Shown here: piece after piece, positions 1 to 7,669 of the stretch | Numbering within the stretch: the first letter of the stretch is position 1 | Layout of the letters: each line of letters starts with the position of its first letter | Assembly: GCA_902597795.1 (NCBI GenBank) | Contig: CACJZA010000009.1 | Location: 1-43,091 of the forward strand | Reading direction: 5' to 3' | Origin: an uncultured Alphaproteobacteria bacterium | GTDB taxonomy: Bacteria; Pseudomonadota; Alphaproteobacteria; HIMB59; GCA-002718135 | DNA: 43,091 bases | The notes under the pieces: generated by a model | Told to the model about the DNA's origin: nothing | What the model saw: the letters and a program-made list of their open reading frames with translations, nothing else | Database searches by the model: none | Position numbers and translations under genes: made by a program

Positions 1-1380
1 GGGAAATCTACTTTGGTAAAAATTCTTTACGGCCTTTTAGAACCAGATGAAGGAAATATTAAATTAAATAATAAGGATTTTAAAGTTAATTCCCCAGCAG
101 AAGCAAGGAAACAAGGAATAGGAATGGTATTTCAGCATTTTTCTTTATTTGATTCTTTATCAGTAAAAGAAAATTTAATTTTAGGAATAGATGAAAAGAT
201 GTCTTATTCAGATTTAGAAGATAAGCTAGAAAATATAAGCTCAAGATATAATCTTCCCTTAGATTTAGATGCTCCAATTACCGCTTTATCAGCTGGAGAA
301 AAACAACGTGTAGAAATTGTAAGAATTTTATTACAAGACCCTCAGATACTTATCATGGATGAGCCAACTTCAGTCTTAACACCACAAGAAGTTGAAAGTT
401 TGTTTGTAACATTAAACGCACTCGTCAAAGAAGGTCGTACGATATTATATATCACTCATAAACTCGAAGAAGTAATATCAATATGTGATACAGTGACAAT
501 AATGAGAAGTGGTGAAATTATAGACACTTCAAGTACCTCTAATCAAACAGCAAAAACACTGGCAACAAAAATGCTAGGACAAAAATTAGATGATTTAAAA
601 ACTAATTATGGGCATATAAAAGATAAAGTTAACTTTGAAGTAAAAAATATTTCATGTGATTTTAATGATCCATTTTTCACAGACCTTAAAAATATTTCTT
701 TTCAAGTTAGAGTTGGTGAAATTTTTGGCATTGCTGGTGTTGCTGGTAATGGACAATCAGAATTAATGGACATTTTAACAGGGGAAAATATAAATATTAA
801 ATCTGGATCAATTACTTTTGATAGTAAAAAAATCGAAAAGTATGGACCACAAAAAAGAAGAGATTTATCTATTTCTTTTGTTCCCGAGAATAGGCTGGGT
901 CATAGTGCAGTACCTGAGTTAACTTTGTCTGAAAATATACTTTTAAGTCAATTTCCAAAAAATAATTTTATTAAAAATGGTATAATATTGAAAAATAACG
1001 TTGATGATTTTGCCAATAATGTAATTAATGAATTTAAAGTTATTACTCCTGGGAATGACGCAAAAGCATCAAGTTTATCTGGAGGCAATTTACAAAAATA
1101 TGTCATTGGTAGAGAAATATCATCTAAGCCAAAAATATTAATTATTTCACATCCAACTTGGGGGATAGATGCTGGTGCTGAGCATTCTATAAGAGAGTCT
1201 TTGATAGAATTATCTCAAAATGGAACATCTATAATTGTTATTTCTCAAGATTTAGATGAATTGATTGAGATTACTCATAAAATATCTGTTATTTACGATG
1301 GAAAATTATCCAAACCTTTTAGAACTAGTGAAGTAGAACTAGAAAAATTAGGATTATTGATGGGGGGAAAAAATGAATAG
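1..1380 (+). CDS. Nucleoside ABC transporter, ATP-binding protein (5' truncated)
   Basis: Tandem ATPase that powers import by the two permeases downstream. The reading frame is open from base 1 and begins inside the first Walker A motif (GKST), so the true start lies upstream of the window. NBD1 has the signature LSAGEKQR and Walker B ILIMDEP. NBD2 follows, with the Lys-less P-loop GVAGNGQSE, signature LSGGNLQK and the segment HPTWGIDAGA. Two fused NBDs with a degenerate second half are usual in the RbsA/YufO-type ATPases that work with BMP-family binding proteins. The stop overlaps the next ATG by 8 nt, so the genes are probably translationally coupled. Nucleosides are the likely substrate, inferred from the family and from the phosphoribosyltransferase at 4552. 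Confidence 0.93.
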   Translation, partial: GKSTLVKILYGLLEPDEGNIKLNNKDFKVNSPAEARKQGIGMVFQHFSLFDSLSVKENLILGIDEKMSYSDLEDKLENISSRYNLPLDLDAPITALSAGEKQRVEIVRILLQDPQILIMDEPTSVLTPQEVESLFVTLNALVKEGRTILYITHKLEEVISICDTVTIMRSGEIIDTSSTSNQTAKTLATKMLGQKLDDLKTNYGHIKDKVNFEVKNISCDFNDPFFTDLKNISFQVRVGEIFGIAGVAGNGQSELMDILTGENINIKSGSITFDSKKIEKYGPQKRRDLSISFVPENRLGHSAVPELTLSENILLSQFPKNNFIKNGIILKNNVDDFANNVINEFKVITPGNDAKASSLSGGNLQKYVIGREISSKPKILIISHPTWGIDAGAEHSIRESLIELSQNGTSIIVISQDLDELIEITHKISVIYDGKLSKPFRTSEVELEKLGLLMGGKNE

Positions 1381-2446
1381 TTTATTTCCCTCTATAGTTT
1401 CTCGCTCACAGAGTTCGGGTCTAATGAATTTTTTCGTTCCCATAATTTCAATTGTTTTAACCTTAATTACAGGTTCAATTATTTTTATTCTTCTTGGTTT
1501 TGATCCAGCTTATGCATTGTATACTTTTTTTATTTCACCTATTTCTTCAACCTACGGTATTTCTGAATTGTTTGTAAAAGCAACTCCATTAGCCTTAATT
1601 GCAATTGGTCTCTCATATTGTTTTAAGAATAATATTTATAATATTGGAGCTGAAGGACAACTTACTATGGGTGCAATTTTTGGTGGAGGTATTGGTATAT
1701 TATTTCATGATACAAACGCTTTCTGGTTACTGCCATTAATGATTTTTGCTGGAGCAATTGGAGGAGCATTATGGGGGTTAATTCCAGCTATTTTAAAAAC
1801 AAAATTTAATACAAATGAAATTTTAACAAGTCTAATGTTGGTTTATGTTGCCTTATTTATTTTAGATTATTTAGTGGTAGGGCCTTGGAAAGATCCATTT
1901 GGTTATAGCTTTCCTAAATCAAGACCATTTAGTGAATCTGGAAGAATGCCTCTATTATTTGATGGTTTAAGGGTGCACTTTGGATTAATTATAACTTTAT
2001 TTTTAATTTTTGTATCTTGGTTTATATTTTCAAAAACTATTTTTGGCTTTCAATTAAAAGTATCTGGATACAGTCCTAAAGCTGCTAGATATGCTGGTTT
2101 TAATCAAACAACTTTAGTTTTTTTTGCTTTTGCAATTTGTGGTGCCTTTGCAGGTATTGCTGGTTTAGCCGAAGTATCTGGTCCAATTGGATTATTATAT
2201 AGAGATATTTCTCCAAATTATGGATTTACTGCAATTATTGTAGCTTTCTTAGGTAGACTTCACCCAATAGGTATTATTTTTGCATCTTTAGTTATCGCTC
2301 TTACCTATCTTGGCGCTGAAGACGCACAATTGTTTTTACAAATACCTTCAGCAGTAGGTTTTATATTTCAGGGTTTGGTTCTATTTTATTTATTAGGTGC
2401 AGAATTACTAATTAACTATAAATTAACTTACAAAAAATTATTATGA
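1373..2446 (+). CDS. Nucleoside ABC transporter permease (YufP/BmpB-like)
   Basis: Integral membrane permease of 357 residues, with about eight to ten hydrophobic segments. It carries the family loop motif NIGAEGQLTMGA near residue 90 and a conserved late segment (YGFTAIIVAFLGRLHP). It forms the channel with the product of the next gene. The ATG lies inside the end of the ATPase gene, after a purine-rich GGGGGG ribosome site, and the stop overlaps the next gene by 4 nt (ATGA). The assignment to the branched-chain/sugar-type permease superfamily, YufP branch, rests on these motifs and on the operon order ATPase-permease-permease-binding protein. Confidence 0.92.
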   Translation: MNSLFPSIVSRSQSSGLMNFFVPIISIVLTLITGSIIFILLGFDPAYALYTFFISPISSTYGISELFVKATPLALIAIGLSYCFKNNIYNIGAEGQLTMGAIFGGGIGILFHDTNAFWLLPLMIFAGAIGGALWGLIPAILKTKFNTNEILTSLMLVYVALFILDYLVVGPWKDPFGYSFPKSRPFSESGRMPLLFDGLRVHFGLIITLFLIFVSWFIFSKTIFGFQLKVSGYSPKAARYAGFNQTTLVFFAFAICGAFAGIAGLAEVSGPIGLLYRDISPNYGFTAIIVAFLGRLHPIGIIFASLVIALTYLGAEDAQLFLQIPSAVGFIFQGLVLFYLLGAELLINYKLTYKKLL

Positions 2447-3312
2447 ATTTAGATTTAATACTTGGAATATTACAAATTGTTTTAATTGCAACAACACCTC
2501 TTGTTTTTGCTGGTATAGGTGAGTTAGTTACAGAAAAATCTGGAGTATTAAATTTAGGTGTAGAAGGAATGATGTTGGTAGGAGCGGTGTCCGCTTTTAT
2601 TATCTTAGTAATTACTGGAAGTTATTTCCTAGCTTTTTTTGTATCTATATTATCAGGTATTATCATGTCTGGTTTATTTGCTTTTCTAGTTCTATTTTTA
2701 ATGTCAAATCAAATTGCTACAGGATTAGCATTAACTATTTTTGGAATAGGTCTTAGTTCGATGCTAGGCAAACAGTATATTGGAACACCAATTGATGGTC
2801 TGTCACCATGGTTTTTTGTTATATTTTCTTTCCTAATTGTATTTTTGGTTAGTTATTTTTTTTATAAAACTAAAGCTGGTTTAATTTTAAGAGCAGTAGG
2901 GGAATCTCATAATTCTGCACATGCATTAGGATATAGCGTTATTAAAATTAGATTTTTATCAATTTTATTTGGAGGTTCTATGTGTGCTCTTGCAGGATCA
3001 TATATTTCAATTTGTTATGCTCCAATGTGGCAAGAAGGTATGACAGCTGGACGAGGATGGATAGCGTTAGCTTTAGTTGTATTTGCAACTTGGAAACCAG
3101 AAAGAGTGCTTATTGGAGCCTATATATTTGGAGGTGTTACTATTCTTCAAATGAATCTTCAGGCTTTAGGTTTAAGATTTCCTGGTCAATTTTTCAGTAT
3201 GGCACCATATGTTGCAACTATTATAGTTTTAGTATTAATTTCTAGTAATAAATTAAGAATAAAACTTAGTGCACCAGCTTCATTAACTATTCCTTTTTAT
3301 AAGGGTAGATAA
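2443..3312 (+). CDS. Nucleoside ABC transporter permease (YufQ/NupQ-like)
   Basis: Second permease of the importer, 289 residues and strongly hydrophobic. It carries the family motif NLGVEGMMLVGA near residue 37, and its length is normal for the shorter partner of this permease pair. It overlaps the preceding permease by 4 nt (ATGA), which points to coupled translation and a heterodimeric membrane domain. The late segment GRGWIALALVVFATWKP is also typical of the family. A spacer of about 100 bases follows before the binding-protein gene. Confidence 0.92.
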   Translation: MNLDLILGILQIVLIATTPLVFAGIGELVTEKSGVLNLGVEGMMLVGAVSAFIILVITGSYFLAFFVSILSGIIMSGLFAFLVLFLMSNQIATGLALTIFGIGLSSMLGKQYIGTPIDGLSPWFFVIFSFLIVFLVSYFFYKTKAGLILRAVGESHNSAHALGYSVIKIRFLSILFGGSMCALAGSYISICYAPMWQEGMTAGRGWIALALVVFATWKPERVLIGAYIFGGVTILQMNLQALGLRFPGQFFSMAPYVATIIVLVLISSNKLRIKLSAPASLTIPFYKGR

Positions 3313-3403
3313 ATATCCACTTTTTTTTATTTATTTTCTTATAGAATTATTGATCAAATCTAGTTCTATATTACAAATGTCTTTGAGTAATCGTTATATT
3401 AGC

Positions 3404-3411
3404 AGGTGAGG
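3404..3411 (+). promoter_or_regulatory. Strong Shine-Dalgarno site for the binding-protein gene
   Basis: AGGTGAGG sits 5 nt before the ATG at 3417. It is one of the best anti-16S matches in the window, where most starts have weak or no obvious ribosome site. This fits the need for more binding protein than transporter subunits. Confidence 0.55.
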
Positions 3412-3416
3412 TTAAA

Positions 3417-4484
3417 ATGATTAGAATAATAACTTTTTTATCTACTTTTTTGGTATTTGCATTTGGTTCAGTATATGCAGACCCTAAAAAAGTTGGATTT
3501 ATATACATAGGTCCTCCAGGTGATCATGGTTGGACATATATGCATGATGTAGGTAGAAAATATATGGAGAGCCAACTTGGTGACTCTATTACTACTACTT
3601 ATCTTGAAAATATTCCTGAAAACGCAGATGCAGTGAGAGCAATCCGAAAACTAGCAGACTCAGGACATGATTTAATATTTACAACGTCTTTCAACTATAT
3701 GGATCAGACACATGAAGTAGCTAAGGATTTTCCTGATATAAAATTTGAACATGCTACTGGGTATATCCAAGCAGATAACGTTGCTACGTATTCAGCTAGA
3801 TTTTACGAAGGTAGAATGATTGAAGGGCATATTGCTGGTCATATGACTGAAACTAATACTATTGGTTATATAGCTTCATTCCCTATTCCTGAAGTTGTAA
3901 GAGGAATTAATGCATTTTATTTAGCGGCTTCAAAAGTAAATCCAGATATCAAAATGAAAATTATTTGGGTATTTACTTGGTACGACCCAGGTAAAGAAGC
4001 TGATGCAGCTAATACTTTGATTAATCAAGGTGCTGACATAATTGTTCAGCATACTGATACATATGCTCCTTGCCAAGCTGCTCAAAAAGCGGGAGTTTAT
4101 GCATTTGGTCAAGCTTCAAACCAAGAAGAATTTTGTCCTGATGCACATTTAACTTCAATTGAAGATATTTGGGGTCCTTACTATGCTGAAAGAGCAAAAG
4201 CTGTTGTGGACGGCACTTGGTCTTCTGGTGATACTTGGGATGGTATGGATAAAGGTATGGTTGTAATGTCACCATATAATACTAAACTTATGCCAGCAAG
4301 TTTAATTCAAGAAGCAGTAAATATGGAAGTTGGAATTAAAGATGGAACTATCCATCCTTTCACAGGTCCAATTTACAATCAAGCTGGTGAGCTAGTGGTT
4401 CCTGAAGGTGAAGTAGCTCCTGATGGAATGTTACTTGGAATGAACTTTTATGTTCAAGGTATTGACGGCGAAGTACCACAATAA
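3417..4484 (+). CDS. BMP-family ABC transporter substrate-binding protein
   Basis: Periplasmic binding protein of the BmpA/Med/PnrA family, 355 residues. An N-terminal signal peptide of about 21 residues (MIRIITFLSTFLVFAFGSVYA) ends in an A-x-A-like site; there is no lipobox Cys, so the protein should be soluble in the periplasm. The mature protein opens with KKVGFIYIGPPGDHGWTY, the usual first strand and ligand-loop region. Characterised members bind purine nucleosides, so nucleoside capture for the upstream importer is likely but not proven here. It is separated from the permease genes by about 100 bases and has its own strong ribosome site. Confidence 0.92.
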   Translation: MIRIITFLSTFLVFAFGSVYADPKKVGFIYIGPPGDHGWTYMHDVGRKYMESQLGDSITTTYLENIPENADAVRAIRKLADSGHDLIFTTSFNYMDQTHEVAKDFPDIKFEHATGYIQADNVATYSARFYEGRMIEGHIAGHMTETNTIGYIASFPIPEVVRGINAFYLAASKVNPDIKMKIIWVFTWYDPGKEADAANTLINQGADIIVQHTDTYAPCQAAQKAGVYAFGQASNQEEFCPDAHLTSIEDIWGPYYAERAKAVVDGTWSSGDTWDGMDKGMVVMSPYNTKLMPASLIQEAVNMEVGIKDGTIHPFTGPIYNQAGELVVPEGEVAPDGMLLGMNFYVQGIDGEVPQ

Positions 4485-4500
4485 TTAAAATTCTTATAAT

Positions 4501-4523
4501 CCTCTCTCTTTTAAAGGGAGAGG
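4501..4523 (+). terminator. GC-rich hairpin after the binding-protein gene
   Basis: CCTCTCTC and GGGAGAGG form an 8-bp stem with one G-T wobble around the loop TTTTAAA. It is one of the few GC-rich stems in the AT-rich spacers. The following bases (TATAATTATT) are not a clean T tract, so it may instead be a leaky terminator or a 3' stabiliser of the binding-protein mRNA, upstream of the phosphoribosyltransferase gene. Confidence 0.5.
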
Positions 4524-4551
4524 TATAATTATTAATTTCAAAGGAAGATTT

Positions 4552-5055
4552 ATGTCTGATTTACACATTAGTTGGGACGAATATAGAAGTAAAACAGAAG
4601 ATTTAGCAAAACAAATTCATAAGGATGGATGGCAATTTAATCAGGTTGTATGCATCGCAAAAGGAGGTATGAGAGTAGGGGATGTAATGGCAAGAATATT
4701 TGATGTTCCCTTAGCAATTCTTTCTGTTGAATCATATAGAGGTGAGGGGGTAAAAAATAAAAGAGGTGCAATCACATTTTCAAGAGATTTAGCAAAAACA
4801 AGCCCTAACATTGGATCAAAAGTTCTAATAGTAGATGATTTGGCAGACTCAGGAATTACTCTTAAAAAAAGTATTGATTGGTTAAATCATACTTATGGTT
4901 TTTATATAGATGAACCAATAAGAACTGGAGTTTTGTTTTATAAATCAGTATCTTCATTTAAACCAAATTATTATGTTGATTATTTAGAAGATTCTCCTTG
5001 GATACATATGCCTTATGAGGTTTATGAAACTATGAAACCAGAAGAACTTGGTTAA
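4552..5055 (+). CDS. Purine-type phosphoribosyltransferase
   Basis: Type I phosphoribosyltransferase of 167 residues that transfers a base onto PRPP. The PRPP-binding loop VLIVDDLADSGITL is at residues 91-104, and an early segment VVCIAKGGMRVGD forms the PPi-binding loop. Length and sequence fit bacterial xanthine/hypoxanthine-guanine phosphoribosyltransferases (Gpt-like), although the base cannot be fixed from sequence. A good ribosome site (AAGGAAG) stands 4 nt before the ATG. Lying directly after a nucleoside importer, it probably salvages purine bases released from imported nucleosides. It converges with the nitroreductase gene by a 4-nt overlap. Confidence 0.85.
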   Translation: MSDLHISWDEYRSKTEDLAKQIHKDGWQFNQVVCIAKGGMRVGDVMARIFDVPLAILSVESYRGEGVKNKRGAITFSRDLAKTSPNIGSKVLIVDDLADSGITLKKSIDWLNHTYGFYIDEPIRTGVLFYKSVSSFKPNYYVDYLEDSPWIHMPYEVYETMKPEELG

Positions 5056-5729
5056 AAAATTGAAGTAATTTCATCAAACTTTTTCTTTTGTTTTGCAAAC
5101 TTTGGAACTTTTACATCTTTATCTGGCCGTCCAACAATAAGTAAAACAAACGGTTTTTCATTGCTGGGTCTCTTTAAAATTTTATTAAGAAATGTCATTG
5201 GGCTTGGCGTGTGTGTTAACATTGCTAAACCAGAAAAATGTAAACAAGTAATTAATATACCAGTAGCTATACCGACAGACTCTTTTACATAATAATTTTT
5301 TATTTTCTTATTTTTTGAAACTGAAAATTTTTTCTCAAATATAGCTATTAAATAAGGTGCATTTTCAATAAATTTTTTATTTTCATCAGTTCCCAATGGG
5401 GCTAACGCATCTAACCACTCTTTAGGAGCTTTGTACTTATAAAAATTTTCTTCTTCTTTTTCTGCTTCTATTCTAATTTTCTTTTTTACAGTTTTATTTT
5501 TAATTACTACAAAATGCCAAGGTTGAAGATTTGCTCCACTTGGAGCTGATCCTGCAGATAGAATAGCATTCTTTATAATATTTATATCGATTCTATCTTT
5601 TGAAAATTCGCGTATGCTTCTTCTCTCTTTAATATTTTTATAAAAATTTTTTGAATTAATTTTCATTTCTTTGATAGTTTGATTTGAAAATTTTAAATCT
5701 TCAGCTATGTATTTTTTAACTTTATGCAT
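5052..5729 (-). CDS. Nitroreductase-fold flavoprotein, iodotyrosine-deiodinase-like
   Basis: FMN enzyme of the nitroreductase fold, 225 residues. The FMN-binding segments RRSIREFS (36-43) and SAPSGANLQPW (61-71) are present. The active-site lid E93-x3-Y97-x20-K118 matches the spacing of the Glu/Tyr/Lys triad (E157, Y161, K182 in human IYD) that binds the zwitterion of halotyrosines, and the flanking NKKFIENAPYLIAIF aligns with IYD. Reductive dehalogenation of halogenated tyrosine is therefore the best guess. It could also be another nitroreductase acting on an aromatic amino acid. Both gene ends touch neighbours: the stop overlaps the phosphoribosyltransferase gene, and the start shares the palindrome ATGCAT with the + strand ORF. 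Confidence 0.85.
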   Translation of the reverse strand: MHKVKKYIAEDLKFSNQTIKEMKINSKNFYKNIKERRSIREFSKDRIDINIIKNAILSAGSAPSGANLQPWHFVVIKNKTVKKKIRIEAEKEEENFYKYKAPKEWLDALAPLGTDENKKFIENAPYLIAIFEKKFSVSKNKKIKNYYVKESVGIATGILITCLHFSGLAMLTHTPSPMTFLNKILKRPSNEKPFVLLIVGRPDKDVKVPKFAKQKKKFDEITSIF

Positions 5730-5912
5730 TGGTTTGTTATTATTATCGGGATACTATTAATTTCCCTATCAATTAGTAATCCTCTATATAAACTAATTAT
5801 AAAAAAACGAATAAGATTTAATCTTTTTATTGAAATCCTGTTTAGGATAATACTGTTTTTAATTAGTATAATTATTATTTTTCTAGGTTTGTACTTAGAG
5901 AGTATTTTTTAA
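5724..5912 (+). CDS. Small two-helix membrane protein, unknown
   Basis: A 62-residue ORF with two long hydrophobic segments (about 3-26 and 38-58) separated by a basic loop (IKKRIRF). I do not recognise a family. In favour of a real gene: it exactly fills the space between two minus-strand genes, its TAA overlaps the stop of the rhodanese gene, and its composition is membrane-like with positively charged loops. Against: it has no clear ribosome site, and its start is embedded in the first codons of the opposite gene. Confidence 0.5.
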   Translation: MHWFVIIIGILLISLSISNPLYKLIIKKRIRFNLFIEILFRIILFLISIIIIFLGLYLESIF

Positions 5913-6241
5913 TATCTTCTTATATTTCTATCAATTAATGCAGCCCATGCATCTATTCCGCCAAGTACATTAACACAATGATTATACCCTTGTGCTTTAA
6001 GCCATTTACATACAGCTTGGCTTCTTGTACCGGTATGACACATTACAAAAATATTTTTTTTCTTATCTAATTCAGTGTATCTTTTAGCAATCTCTGAAAG
6101 TTTCATGTGTATTGTACCTTTAATATGAGCATGATCTCTCTCAGTATCTTCTCTTACATCTATAATTTGAATTTTTTTATCATCTTGTTTGAGTTCATTT
6201 AACTGATGAACTGTTATTTCACTGCTACTGTAAAGATCCAT
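5909..6241 (-). CDS. Single-domain rhodanese-like sulfurtransferase
   Basis: Cytoplasmic rhodanese domain of 110 residues. The active-site loop CHTGTRS starts at C68, and the usual conserved elements IIDVREDTERDHAHIKG (26-42) and NVLGGIDAW precede and follow it. A loop beginning with Cys and containing the later Arg is compatible with persulfide transfer. There is no signal peptide, and the full domain length is present. It starts divergently from the small gene at 6351, across a spacer of about 109 bases with no promoter I can defend. Confidence 0.88.
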   Translation of the reverse strand: MDLYSSSEITVHQLNELKQDDKKIQIIDVREDTERDHAHIKGTIHMKLSEIAKRYTELDKKKNIFVMCHTGTRSQAVCKWLKAQGYNHCVNVLGGIDAWAALIDRNIRRY

Positions 6242-6350
6242 TAGATTATCTTATTATAAATACTACTAGATTTCTACTATTTTAAATAAAATTAATTTTA
6301 AAAATTAAATTTGTTATTTCTAAGTTTTTCATGTATGAGCGCATATCATT

Positions 6351-6650
6351 ATGACGAAGAAAATAACCTTTTCAGCTTTTGGTAGAGATTCATATTATCA
6401 CAGAGATTGGTTCAAAAAAAATGGTTTCAAATTCGATAGGAGTTCTAGAAAATGGACTGTAGAAAATTTACCAATAGATAATGCAGAAGAATTTGCCAGT
6501 TATTGTAGGAAATACGGTTTAACATTTGAAAGATCTGATAGAATGATTACGGAATTTGATTACGCAGATTATCTCTGGGATGGAAGAAGAGATGAATTTA
6601 TGAAACCTTCTGAAAATATTGAAATTCCACAACCAAAAAATAAAATCTAA
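6351..6650 (+). CDS. Small conserved-looking protein, unknown
   Basis: A 99-residue soluble protein. The N-terminal half (DWFKKNGFKFDRSSRKWTVE) resembles small modules with a Lys-x2-Gly, Trp/Phe-Asp, Lys-x-Trp pattern found in some replication-associated proteins. The likeness is weak and I do not assign a family. The C-terminus is Pro/Lys-rich. The start at 6351 is chosen because earlier ATGs at 6331 and 6335 run into stops in their frames. It ends 3 nt before the EamA gene, in the same frame, so the two are probably co-transcribed. Confidence 0.72.
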   Translation: MTKKITFSAFGRDSYYHRDWFKKNGFKFDRSSRKWTVENLPIDNAEEFASYCRKYGLTFERSDRMITEFDYADYLWDGRRDEFMKPSENIEIPQPKNKI

Positions 6651-6653
6651 TTT

Positions 6654-7571
6654 TTGTTTAATAAATTATTATCAAATAATTTAATACTTCTTATAATTTT
6701 AGCTGCTATTTGGGGCTCTTCTTTTTTTGTTATTAAAATTTGTCTGTCTAGTTTTACACCTACAAGTATTGCTTCCTTAAGATTGATTATCGCATCAATT
6801 TTCTTAATTATTTTATATTATTCATATAACAAGCATCCCAAATTAAATCTCGATTTAGTCTTAATTCTCTCTTTTATAGGCATTACTGGAAATTTTTTAC
6901 CTTTCTATCTAATTAGTTGGGCTGAACAATACATTCCCTCTTCTACTGCAGGGTTATTAATGTCGGTTGGCCCCTTAATAACATTACTAATGTCTCATGT
7001 ATTAACTTCAGATGATAAGTTTACCTGGATAAAATTTTTATCAATTATTATAGGTTTTGTGGGTATTATTTTTATTTTAGATATAAGTAAATTTAATTTT
7101 CAAGATGCAAACTACATTAGTACTTTAGCAAAAATTTTTGTGATTGTAGCAGCATTTGGCTACATGATTTCAAATATTGCTGCTTATAATAAATTAAAGA
7201 AATTAAGCCCTATTTCAATTACTACTTTTGCTACATTGTTTGGAGCGATCATATCATTACCATTTTTATTCTATGATTTTATTAATTATGAGAATAATAT
7301 TAATAAAATTTCTTTAATTTCTATTATTTATTTAGGTGTTTTTCCAACAGCTATTGCCTTTCATATGCGCTATTATATAGTTAAACAATCTGGTCCGGTT
7401 TTCTTATCTTATGTTGCCTATTTAATCCCAGTTTTTGCTTTAATATGGGGATTCATATTTCTTTCTGAACAAATAGTATTTAGTTCTATAGTTGGAATTA
7501 TTTTAGTTTTTATTGGTCTGTTTGTGGGTCAAAAAAAATCAATGAGTAAAATATCCGTAAAAAACATATAA
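6654..7571 (+). CDS. EamA/DMT-family transporter
   Basis: Drug/metabolite transporter superfamily protein of 305 residues with about ten hydrophobic helices arranged as two EamA repeats. The first repeat opens with AAIWGSSFFVIK and the second near residue 160. Members export amino acids or other small metabolites; the substrate is unknown. The start is TTG: it lies 3 nt after the stop of the preceding gene in the same frame, and the first internal ATG falls well inside the first repeat, so TTG is the only sensible start. Two further EamA proteins occur at 36777 and 39376. Confidence 0.85.
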   Translation: MFNKLLSNNLILLIILAAIWGSSFFVIKICLSSFTPTSIASLRLIIASIFLIILYYSYNKHPKLNLDLVLILSFIGITGNFLPFYLISWAEQYIPSSTAGLLMSVGPLITLLMSHVLTSDDKFTWIKFLSIIIGFVGIIFILDISKFNFQDANYISTLAKIFVIVAAFGYMISNIAAYNKLKKLSPISITTFATLFGAIISLPFLFYDFINYENNINKISLISIIYLGVFPTAIAFHMRYYIVKQSGPVFLSYVAYLIPVFALIWGFIFLSEQIVFSSIVGIILVFIGLFVGQKKSMSKISVKNI

Positions 7572-7669
7572 TACTAATAAAACAGCAATAAAAATAGACA
7601 CATTTTTGAAGTTAATATATTTCATTTATGGTTGAAATTTAATTTTTTATAGTTCAATATACTTTTATT

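Noticed and set aside
700-1200. Second nucleotide-binding domain lacking the Walker A Lys, as a sign of decay
   Set aside because: RbsA/YufO-type tandem ATPases normally have a Lys-less second P-loop, so this is expected.
13-1380. ATPase gene starting at the TTG at 13
   Set aside because: The frame is already open at base 1 and base 1 begins inside Walker A (GKST); this is a 5'-truncated gene, not a complete one.
2982-3245. 87-residue plus-strand ORF
   Set aside because: Out-of-frame shadow of the second permease gene, rich in Cys/Ser and without a family pattern.
4021-4275. 84-residue minus-strand ORF
   Set aside because: Antisense to the binding-protein gene; no protein-like features.
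6242-6350. TATAAT-like -10 box on the minus strand for the rhodanese gene
   Set aside because: No -35 match at a reasonable distance; chance matches are common in DNA this AT-rich.
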